Notes under the pieces: generated by a model | The model's input: only the letters and a program-made list of their open reading frames with translations | What the model was told of the DNA's origin: nothing | Databases searched by the model: none | NCBI GenBank assembly: GCA_045541305.1 | Contig: JAZQIV010000169.1 | Span: forward strand, 1-9,740 | Direction of reading: 5' to 3' | Source: RGIG3009 sp045541305 | GTDB lineage: Bacteria > Bacillota > Clostridia > Oscillospirales > Acutalibacteraceae | DNA: 9,740 nt | Made by a program: the position numbers and the translations under genes | Part shown: positions 5,030 through 9,740 of the stretch, one piece after another | Layout of the letters: the number at the start of each line of letters is the position of its first letter | Position numbering within the stretch: position 1 is the first letter of the stretch

Positions 5030-7398
5030 CGTTTTGTGAATTTTTGAACACCCATATTGTGCGGCTGGACGGCGGCATGGGTACGCTGCTGCAGGCGGAG
5101 GGCCTGCAAGCCGGTGAGCTGCCCGAGCGGTGGAATGTGACCCACCCCGAGGTTATCACCGCGATTCACCGCGCCTATTTTGAGGCGGGGAGTAACGTTG
5201 TGAGCACCAACACGTTTGGCGCGAACGCGCTGAAATTTAATGATACCGAGCTGGAAACGGTGGTTGCGGCCGCGTTCCAAAATGCTAAGGCCGCCAAAAC
5301 GGGGGCGGAGCAGTTTATCGCGCTGGATATCGGTCCTTCGGGAAAGCTTTTAAAACCGTTTGGAGATTTGGATTTTGAGGATGCGGTGGCGCTGTTTGCC
5401 AAGACCGTGAGGCTGGGTGTGAAATACGGCGCCGACCTTATTTTGATTGAAACCATGAACGACAGCTACGAAACCAAGGCGGCGGTGCTGGCGGCAAAGG
5501 AAAACAGCGAGCTGCCGATCGTGGTATCCAATGCCTACGGCGCGGATGGCAAGCTCATGACGGGCGCTTCGCCCGCGGCGATGGTGGCGATGCTGGAGGG
5601 CTTGGGTGTAGAGGCGCTGGGCGCCAACTGCTCGCTCGGGCCCAAGCAATTGGCCCCCGTGGTAAGAGAATTGTTGGAAGCGGCATCGGTGCCGGTGCTG
5701 CTCAAGCCCAACGCGGGATTACCCGCGGTGAAGGACGGGCGCACGGTGTTCTCGGTGGCACCCGCGGAATTTGCCGACGAGGTGGCGGCGCTCATGCAAG
5801 ACGGGGTGCGCGTGGTGGGTGGCTGCTGCGGCACGACCCCCGACTATATCCGCGCGCTGACCGAAAAAACGCGCACGATGACGGCACGACCGATCGAGAA
5901 AAAACGGCGCACGGTGGTATCGTCCTATACCCATGCGGTGACGTTTGGGGAGGAGCCGATTCTCATTGGTGAGCGCATCAACCCCACGGGCAAAAAGCGG
6001 TTTAAGCAAGCGCTTTTGGAAAACGATATGGATTATCTGCTGCAGGAGGGTGTGCGCCAGCAGGAAAAAGGCGTGCACCTGCTGGATGTGAACGTGGGGT
6101 TGCCCGGCATTGACGAAGAGGCTATGCTCACGCGCGCGGTGTGCGAGCTGCAGGCTGTTTGCGATCTGCCGCTGCAAATTGACACCGCCGACCCGAAAGC
6201 GATGGCGGCGGCGATGCGGCGCGTTAACGGTAAGCCGCTTGTCAATTCCGTGAGCGGCAAGCGTGAGAGCATGGAGGCGATCTTCCCGCTTGTCAAACGC
6301 TACGGCGGTGCGGTGATCGCGCTGACGTTGGATGAAAACGGGATTCCCGACACGGCGGAGGAACGGGTGGCGATCGCCAAACGTATTGTCAAAACCGCCG
6401 CCGCGTACGGCATTGAAAAGCACGAGTTGATTTTTGATACGCTGGCGATGACCGTGAGTGCGGACAGCCGCTCGGCGATGGTGACGCTGGAAGCGCTGCG
6501 GCGCATCCGCGAGGAGCTGGGGTGTCATACGTCGCTGGGGGTATCCAACGTATCGTTTGGGTTGCCGGTGCGGGATGCGGTGAACAGCACGTTTTTTGCG
6601 CTCGCGCTGGAAAACGGGTTGTCGGCGGCGATCATGAATCCGTATTCGTCCCCGATGATGCAGGTGTATTACGCGTACCGCGCCCTCAAAGGCATGGACA
6701 AAAACTGCGAAGCGTACATTGCGGCAGCGAGTGAATTTCAAATGGTAACAGCGCCCGTGGCGGTGGCGGAAAAGACCGCCGAGGAACAACGGAGCGCGTT
6801 GCAGCGGGCAATCACCAAAGGACTGAAAGACGAGGCGGCGGCGATCACAGCGGAGCTTCTCAAAACCGTGGCGCCGCTGGATATTGTGAACGGCGAGATC
6901 ATTCCCGCTTTGGATGCGGTGGGCAAGGGGTTTGAACAAAACACGGTGTATCTGCCGCAGCTGCTCATGAGCGCGGAAGCCGCGCAGAGTGCGTTTGAAC
7001 ATATCAAGGCGGCGTTGCCGCAAAAAGCGGGCGGGCCTTCGGTGGTGATCGCCACCGTGAAAGGCGATATTCACGATATCGGCAAAAACATTGTGAAGCT
7101 GTTACTCGAAAATTACGGGTTTACGGTGCATGATCTCGGCCGTGACGTGTCGCCCGAAGCGGTGGTGGAAGCGGTGCGCGAGCACAACGCGCCGCTTGTG
7201 GGCTTAAGCGCTTTGATGACTACCACCGTGCCCGCGATGGAAGATACCATTGCCGCGGTGCGCAAAGCCGTGCCGCATTGCAAAATCATGGTGGGCGGCG
7301 CGGTGCTGAACGCGGAGTATGCGCAGCGCATCGGCGCGGATTTTTACGCCAAGGATGCGATGGAAGGCGTGCGGTACGCGGAAAGTATAAAGGGTTGA
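5026..7398 (+). CDS. metH: Cobalamin-dependent methionine synthase, three-module form without activation domain
   Basis: MetH transfers a methyl group from 5-methyl-THF through cobalamin to homocysteine, making methionine. The 790 residues contain, in order, the homocysteine-binding barrel (about 1-285), the pterin-binding barrel (about 300-560, starting near LIGERINPTGKKRF), the helical cap (about 570-655) and the B12-binding Rossmann domain (about 660-790). The zinc ligands are visible as Cys202 (GANCSLGP) and Cys267-Cys268 (GGCCGTTP). The B12 motif D681-x-H683-x-x-G686 supplies the axial histidine, followed by GLSALMTTT and VGGAVLNAEYA. The E. coli-type C-terminal activation domain is absent; the preceding gene supplies it. 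ATG 5026 is preferred: it overlaps the upstream stop codon and follows GAGGTG, while an extension to 5005 would lie inside the previous gene. Confidence 0.96.
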   Translation: MTFCEFLNTHIVRLDGGMGTLLQAEGLQAGELPERWNVTHPEVITAIHRAYFEAGSNVVSTNTFGANALKFNDTELETVVAAAFQNAKAAKTGAEQFIALDIGPSGKLLKPFGDLDFEDAVALFAKTVRLGVKYGADLILIETMNDSYETKAAVLAAKENSELPIVVSNAYGADGKLMTGASPAAMVAMLEGLGVEALGANCSLGPKQLAPVVRELLEAASVPVLLKPNAGLPAVKDGRTVFSVAPAEFADEVAALMQDGVRVVGGCCGTTPDYIRALTEKTRTMTARPIEKKRRTVVSSYTHAVTFGEEPILIGERINPTGKKRFKQALLENDMDYLLQEGVRQQEKGVHLLDVNVGLPGIDEEAMLTRAVCELQAVCDLPLQIDTADPKAMAAAMRRVNGKPLVNSVSGKRESMEAIFPLVKRYGGAVIALTLDENGIPDTAEERVAIAKRIVKTAAAYGIEKHELIFDTLAMTVSADSRSAMVTLEALRRIREELGCHTSLGVSNVSFGLPVRDAVNSTFFALALENGLSAAIMNPYSSPMMQVYYAYRALKGMDKNCEAYIAAASEFQMVTAPVAVAEKTAEEQRSALQRAITKGLKDEAAAITAELLKTVAPLDIVNGEIIPALDAVGKGFEQNTVYLPQLLMSAEAAQSAFEHIKAALPQKAGGPSVVIATVKGDIHDIGKNIVKLLLENYGFTVHDLGRDVSPEAVVEAVREHNAPLVGLSALMTTTVPAMEDTIAAVRKAVPHCKIMVGGAVLNAEYAQRIGADFYAKDAMEGVRYAESIKG

Positions 7399-7404
7399 GG
7401 ATAT

Positions 7405-8124
7405 ATGAATCAACAAGCAATCAAACAAGCGCTGCTGCAGCAATATCCGTATCGGGTGGAGCTGCACGCACACACCGCACCCGTGAGCGGGTGCAGCGAG
7501 GTATCGCCCGCGGAGCTGATCGACATTTATGCTGCGCAGGGCGTGGATGCCGTGGTGATTACCAATCACTTTACGTATCACGAGGGGCTTGACCCCGCGG
7601 ATTACGTGAACACGCACGTGGCGGCGTTTGAACAAGCCAAAGCGCATGCCGAGCAGTACGGGATGCAGGTGTATTTGGGCGCCGAGATCCGCTTCACAGA
7701 AAACGTGAACGATTATCTGGTGTACGGGGTGGATCGGCAGCAGCTGCTTGAAATTTACGACTATCTGCCGCACGGTATCGAGCGGTTTCGCCGCGAATAC
7801 GCGATGCCCGACAGCGTGTTTGTGCAGGCCCACCCGAAGCGCGACCACATGACACCGGTGGACGCCGCGTTGTTGGATGGGGTGGAGGTGTTTAACATGC
7901 ACCAAAACCACAATTCGCGCGTAGGCTTGGCCGCGTTGTTTGCCAGGGAGAAGGACGGCATGATCGTGACGATCGGTTCGGATTTTCATCACCCGCACCG
8001 TGAGCACGAGGCGCAGGGGCTCATCCGTGTTTCGCAGCTGCCAAAGGACGGGTTTGCGTTGGCCGCCCTCTTGCGGTCGGGCGAGTACGTGATGGAACTC
8101 GCCCGCGGCTATTTGGTGATATAA
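7405..8124 (+). CDS. PHP-domain metal-dependent phosphoesterase of unknown substrate
   Basis: The 239-residue protein is a single PHP (polymerase and histidinol phosphatase) domain. Putative metal ligands are visible in order: H21-A-H23, N54-H55, E94 (LGAEIRF), H143 (QAHPKRDH) and D193-F-H195 (GSDFHHP). This is a near-complete set for a trinuclear-type hydrolase, so it is probably catalytically active. It begins 6 bases after the metH stop, behind GAGG at 7397-7400, and is likely the last gene of the same operon. Related proteins include histidinol phosphatases, nucleoside 3',5'-bisphosphate phosphatases and protein-tyrosine phosphatases. The sequence alone does not choose between these, and a specific role in methionine or folate metabolism is only suggested by position. 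There is no signal peptide or membrane segment. Confidence 0.85.
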   Translation: MNQQAIKQALLQQYPYRVELHAHTAPVSGCSEVSPAELIDIYAAQGVDAVVITNHFTYHEGLDPADYVNTHVAAFEQAKAHAEQYGMQVYLGAEIRFTENVNDYLVYGVDRQQLLEIYDYLPHGIERFRREYAMPDSVFVQAHPKRDHMTPVDAALLDGVEVFNMHQNHNSRVGLAALFAREKDGMIVTIGSDFHHPHREHEAQGLIRVSQLPKDGFALAALLRSGEYVMELARGYLVI

Positions 8125-8132
8125 GAAAAAGA

Positions 8133-8160
8133 GCACCCCGACGAGATTTCGTCGGGGTGC
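8133..8160. terminator. Bidirectional terminator between convergent operons
   Basis: A perfect 12-bp stem GCACCCCGACGA (8133-8144) with TCGTCGGGGTGC (8149-8160) and loop GATT is flanked by GAAAAAGA on the left and AATTTTAT on the right. It lies between the ends of the PHP gene and the minus-strand BMC genes and can serve both transcripts. Confidence 0.93.
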
Positions 8161-8171
8161 AATTTTATGTG

Positions 8172-8465
8172 TTACGCTTTGTGCAGCTTGGCGCCGATGG
8201 CGGTGACCACGCCCAACAGCTCGTCCGACGGGCCGGAGATGACACAAGCGCCGCAAATGGGGCAGGGGGGATTTTCACGCACGCTGTCCACCGCCGCCTG
8301 ACAGGCGGAGATGTCGCCCTCCAGCACCACGGTTACGTGACCGCCGCAGGAGGTTTCCCGTGCACACAGCTCCAGCGTGGCACATTTGAGCATTTGATCG
8401 ACCGCCTGTACGGCGTGAGAGGCGCCCAGCACCTCTACCAAGGCATACGCTTCCGGTTTGTTCAT
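8172..8465 (-). CDS. Cysteine-rich BMC-domain microcompartment shell protein
   Basis: This 97-residue protein matches the single BMC (hexameric shell) domain. EAYALVEVLG corresponds to the usual EALGLVETRG opening, then come the helix AVQAVDQMLKCA, the CGGHVTVVLEGD strand-turn, ISACQAAVDS, and an ISGPSDEL segment where family members have HVIPRPHxE. Aligned to PduA without gaps, the pore loop KIGSGL corresponds to T38-S-C40-G-G-H43, placing a cysteine at the sixfold pore. There are seven cysteines in all (28, 34, 40, 55, 68, 71, 74), and the last three form C68-PIC-GA-C74, a CxxCxxC motif. ATG 8465 is chosen because it follows AGGAGG at 8480-8475 with a 9-base gap and matches the BMC N-terminus; an extension upstream would overlap the preceding gene. 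It is the second gene of a two-gene operon. Cargo unknown. Confidence 0.85.
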   Translation of the reverse strand: MNKPEAYALVEVLGASHAVQAVDQMLKCATLELCARETSCGGHVTVVLEGDISACQAAVDSVRENPPCPICGACVISGPSDELLGVVTAIGAKLHKA

Positions 8466-8481
8466 CGTTTGGCGCCTCCTT

Positions 8482-8784
8482 TTATCGACCAATGGTGGCG
8501 GCAATGCCGTACTCGGTGCCGGCATCCGGTGCCGAGATCACGGTGGAGGCCGTGACCTTGCCGTAAGGGGCGGCGGCCGCAAGCGCCGCGTCCATGGCGG
8601 CGCGCACGCTGGAAACGTCGCCGCGCAGCTTGACACACGCGCCGGCTTTCAAACGGTTACGTTCCACGCCCTGCACCTTCACGTCCGCCGCTTTGGCTGC
8701 CGCATCCAAGGCGACGAGGCACGCCATGAAGCTGTCCAGTTCAAAAATGCCGATCGCCTGACCGGTATAGTGATTATCTACCAT
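8482..8784 (-). CDS. BMC-domain microcompartment shell protein
   Basis: This 100-residue protein also fits one BMC domain. GQAIGIFELDSF matches the beta-1 opening, ACLVALDAAAKAADVKVQGVE the helix and strand that follow, KAGACVKLRGDVSS the pore-strand region with the conserved RGDV, AAMDAALAAAAPYGK the second helix, and STVISAPDAG the final strand. In an ungapped alignment to PduA the pore serine is replaced by lysine. ATG 8784 is preceded by AGGTG (8797-8793) at 8 bases. Its stop is 16 bases from the next BMC start, so the two are co-transcribed. It differs clearly from its partner, suggesting two shell roles rather than recent duplication. No enzyme, vertex protein or encapsulation-peptide gene is seen beside it, so its compartment type cannot be named. 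Confidence 0.8.
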   Translation of the reverse strand: MVDNHYTGQAIGIFELDSFMACLVALDAAAKAADVKVQGVERNRLKAGACVKLRGDVSSVRAAMDAALAAAAPYGKVTASTVISAPDAGTEYGIAATIGR

Positions 8785-8818
8785 ACTGTAAGCACCTGCC
8801 TTTTGTTTGCATGCTCAC

Positions 8819-8847
8819 AGTATATCACACAATGTTATTGTATACAA
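8819..8847 (-). promoter_or_regulatory. Promoter of the BMC gene pair
   Basis: On the minus strand the -35 box TTGTAT (8847-8842), a 17-base spacer and the -10 box TATACT (8824-8819) are seen. The TG of TGA before the -10 gives an extended -10 element. The predicted start near 8812 gives a leader of about 28 bases before the first BMC gene. The gene pair therefore appears to be independently expressed. Confidence 0.75.
8829..8847. repeat. Overlapping palindromes at the BMC promoter, candidate operator
   Basis: TTGTATACAA (8838-8847) is a perfect 10-base palindrome covering the BMC -35 box. ACAAT-GTT-ATTGT (8829-8841) is an overlapping inverted repeat in the spacer. The GT...AC core resembles GntR-family operators in a general way, and the location would allow repression. 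The regulator is not in this window. Confidence 0.5.
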
Positions 8848-8851
8848 GGGG

Positions 8852-8881
8852 AAAATGTGCAGGGGGCCTTGGGTACATTTT
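8852..8881. repeat. Inverted repeat upstream of the BMC promoter
   Basis: AAAATGT (8852-8858) and ACATTTT (8875-8881) are perfectly complementary with a 16-base GC-rich centre. As seen from the BMC genes it begins just upstream of the -35 box, where an activator could bind. It lies about 60 bases upstream of the rpsL -35 box. It could instead be a weak hairpin with no role. Confidence 0.4.
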
Positions 8882-8918
8882 GCGGCAGAATGTCTAAACT
8901 CCCGCGAATGTGGCAAGG

Positions 8919-8970
8919 ATAGATTTATTGGAAATAATATCTTGACAAGCCGTTTTGCTTGTGATAGAAT
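8919..8970 (+). promoter_or_regulatory. Strong promoter of the rpsL (str) operon with A/T-rich UP-like element
   Basis: The -35 box TTGACA (8942-8947) is perfect, the spacer is 17 bases, and the -10 box TAGAAT (8965-8970) is preceded by TGA, giving an extended -10. Positions 8919-8941 are A/T-rich, as in UP elements of ribosomal promoters. The start is expected around 8977-8979. Confidence 0.88.
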
Positions 8971-8974
8971 GTTT

Positions 8975-9093
8975 CTCCGTGGGAGTGCGCACTATGGGTG
9001 AACTATGCCCAAAAATGCGCGCAAAACCCGCACCGTTGACCGCTTGGCGATGAGCGAAGCCGATACGGAGCTTATAAATAGGAGGTGAAAAGA
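8975..9093 (+). promoter_or_regulatory. 5' leader of rpsL, possibly structured
   Basis: The roughly 115-base untranslated leader carries the 10-base palindrome AGTGCGCACT (8984-8993). It also has a possible imperfect stem of GCGCA (8987-8991) with TGCGC (9016-9020) plus TGGG/CCCA inside it, and a long-range match CTCCGT (8975-8980) with ACGGAG (9065-9070) that would close the leader just before the ribosome site. The last match may be partly untranscribed, because the start is near 8977-8979. The canonical AGGAGGTGA site lies at 9080-9088. An autoregulatory role is a guess. Confidence 0.4.
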
Positions 9094-9513
9094 TTGCCTA
9101 CTTTTAACCAGTTAGTCCGCAAGGGCAGAGAAGAGCTCGAGAAGAAAGCGAAGGCACCGGCATTGCTCAAAGGCTGGAACTCCAAAAAACGCATTCCGAC
9201 CGATCAGAATTCTCCCCAAAAGCGCGGCGTTTGCACTGCGGTTAAGACGTCCACCCCGAAGAAACCGAACTCGGCTCTTCGTAAGGTTGCCCGTGTGCGT
9301 TTGTCCAACGGTATCGAAGTTACTTCGTATATCCCCGGCGAAGGTCACAACCTGCAGGAGCACAGCGTGGTGCTGATCCGTGGCGGCCGTGTAAAGGACC
9401 TTCCCGGTGTGCGTTATCACATCATCCGCGGAACCCTCGATGCACAGGGCGTCGCAAACCGGATGCAGGCTCGTTCCAAGTACGGTGCGAAGCGTCCGAA
9501 GGCAGGTAAATAA
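9094..9513 (+). CDS. rpsL: 30S ribosomal protein S12
   Basis: S12 sits at the decoding centre of the small ribosomal subunit and controls decoding accuracy. The product (139 residues) starts MPTFNQLVRKGR and carries the longer Gram-positive N-terminal insertion (about residues 25-38) before SPQKRGVCT. The streptomycin-determinant lysines are wild type: Lys56 in TPKKPNSALRK and Lys101 in GGRVKDLPGVRYH (E. coli 43 and 88). The start is TTG 9094, 8 bases after the strong AGGAGG site; it gives the exact family N-terminus, whereas a GTG at 9085 lies inside the ribosome site. The gene has its own promoter, and the divergent neighbour upstream is a BMC gene, not rpoC as in the common Bacillota str arrangement. 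rpsG follows after 146 bases. Confidence 0.98.
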   Translation: MPTFNQLVRKGREELEKKAKAPALLKGWNSKKRIPTDQNSPQKRGVCTAVKTSTPKKPNSALRKVARVRLSNGIEVTSYIPGEGHNLQEHSVVLIRGGRVKDLPGVRYHIIRGTLDAQGVANRMQARSKYGAKRPKAGK

Positions 9514-9535
9514 TTGAAAAGACATTTCATCAGCG

Positions 9536-9587
9536 GCTACATAGTAGCGGCAGATTTATATAACGGGACATCCCGTTTGCGACTGCC
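9536..9587 (+). promoter_or_regulatory. Hairpins in the rpsL-rpsG intercistronic region
   Basis: GCTAC-ATA-GTAGC (9536-9548) forms a short hairpin. It is followed by a bipartite stem with an outer helix GGCAG (9549-9553) and CTGCC (9583-9587), and an inner helix AACGGG (9562-9567) with CCCGTT (9572-9577) around ACAT. There is no T-run, so it is not a terminator. In E. coli, S7 represses translation by binding the S12-S7 intercistronic RNA, and this could be an analogous site or a processing site. That function is inferred. Confidence 0.45.
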
Positions 9588-9659
9588 CTTTCTATGGCCA
9601 ACGGGAGTATGTCACTTTCGAGTACCTATGATATCATTTTTATGAAGGAGGGAAGTAAA

Positions 9660-9740
9660 GTGCCGAGAAGAGGTTCTATCGCAAAACGCGATGTTTTGCC
9701 CGACCCGCTTTACAATTCCAAGTTGGTGACCAGACTCATC
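9660..9740 (+). CDS. rpsG: 30S ribosomal protein S7, N-terminal part (3' truncated by window edge)
   Basis: S7 nucleates assembly of the head of the 30S subunit and contacts E-site tRNA. Only the first 27 codons are present, reading MPRRGSIAKRDVLPDPLYNS and then KLVTRLI, which is the classic S7 N-terminus. The start is GTG 9660, behind a strong AAGGAGGG site. The gene is the second of the str operon after rpsL; fusA and tuf would be expected beyond the window. Confidence 0.97.
   Translation, partial: MPRRGSIAKRDVLPDPLYNSKLVTRLI

Noticed and set aside
5719..7074. 451-codon minus-strand open frame
   Set aside because: It is antisense to metH and has the Arg/His-rich composition typical of a shadow frame in GC-rich DNA.
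7204..8256. 350-codon minus-strand open frame
   Set aside because: It crosses the bidirectional terminator and lies opposite metH and the PHP gene; no recognisable motifs.
8852..8881. AAAATGT...ACATTTT as a transcription terminator
   Set aside because: The outer stem is A/T-rich, the centre is not well paired, and no T-run follows; no gene ends here.
8807..9001. 64-codon plus-strand open frame before rpsL
   Set aside because: It overlaps the BMC promoter, the inverted repeats and the rpsL promoter, with no ribosome site.

Overview
The window looks like a chromosomal segment from a GC-rich member of the Clostridia (Bacillota), probably an Oscillospirales-type anaerobe. Supporting signs are strong AGGAGG-type ribosome binding sites, a T-box leader, a methionine synthase without its reactivation domain plus a separate clostridial-style activation protein, bacterial microcompartment (BMC) shell genes, and an S12 protein with the longer Gram-positive N-terminal insertion. 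The lineage is inferred from these signs; no search was run.

Layout. (1) Positions 1-2989, plus strand: the end of a hexuronate catabolism operon, with the C-terminus of altronate dehydratase (uxaA), uronate isomerase (uxaC) and a PfkB-type 2-keto-3-deoxygluconate kinase (kdgK), closed by a strong terminator. UxaC starts uronate breakdown, UxaA makes 2-keto-3-deoxygluconate from altronate, and KdgK phosphorylates it for aldolase cleavage. (2) Positions 2990-3527 hold no gene. On the minus strand there is a complete T-box riboswitch with a near-consensus promoter, specifier most likely UGG (Trp), antiterminator and terminator. No minus-strand gene follows it, so it is an orphan. A back-to-back promoter drives the next operon. 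(3) Positions 3528-8124, plus strand: a tightly coupled one-carbon/methionine operon, with metF, a free-standing MetH activation protein, a truncated-type metH and a PHP-domain phosphoesterase, ending at a symmetrical hairpin terminator.

(4) Positions 8172-8784, minus strand: two small BMC shell genes with their own promoter and no enzyme genes nearby. The downstream one is unusually cysteine-rich, with a CxxCxxC motif and a cysteine at the predicted pore loop. (5) Positions 8819-9093: divergent promoters for the BMC pair and the ribosomal str operon, with several palindromes and a possibly structured rpsL leader. (6) Positions 9094-9740, plus strand: rpsL (TTG start), a 146-base intercistronic region with hairpins, and the start of rpsG (GTG start).

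The observations most worth following up are the orphan tryptophan T-box and the enzyme-less, cysteine-rich BMC pair. The other genes are ordinary housekeeping or catabolic genes.
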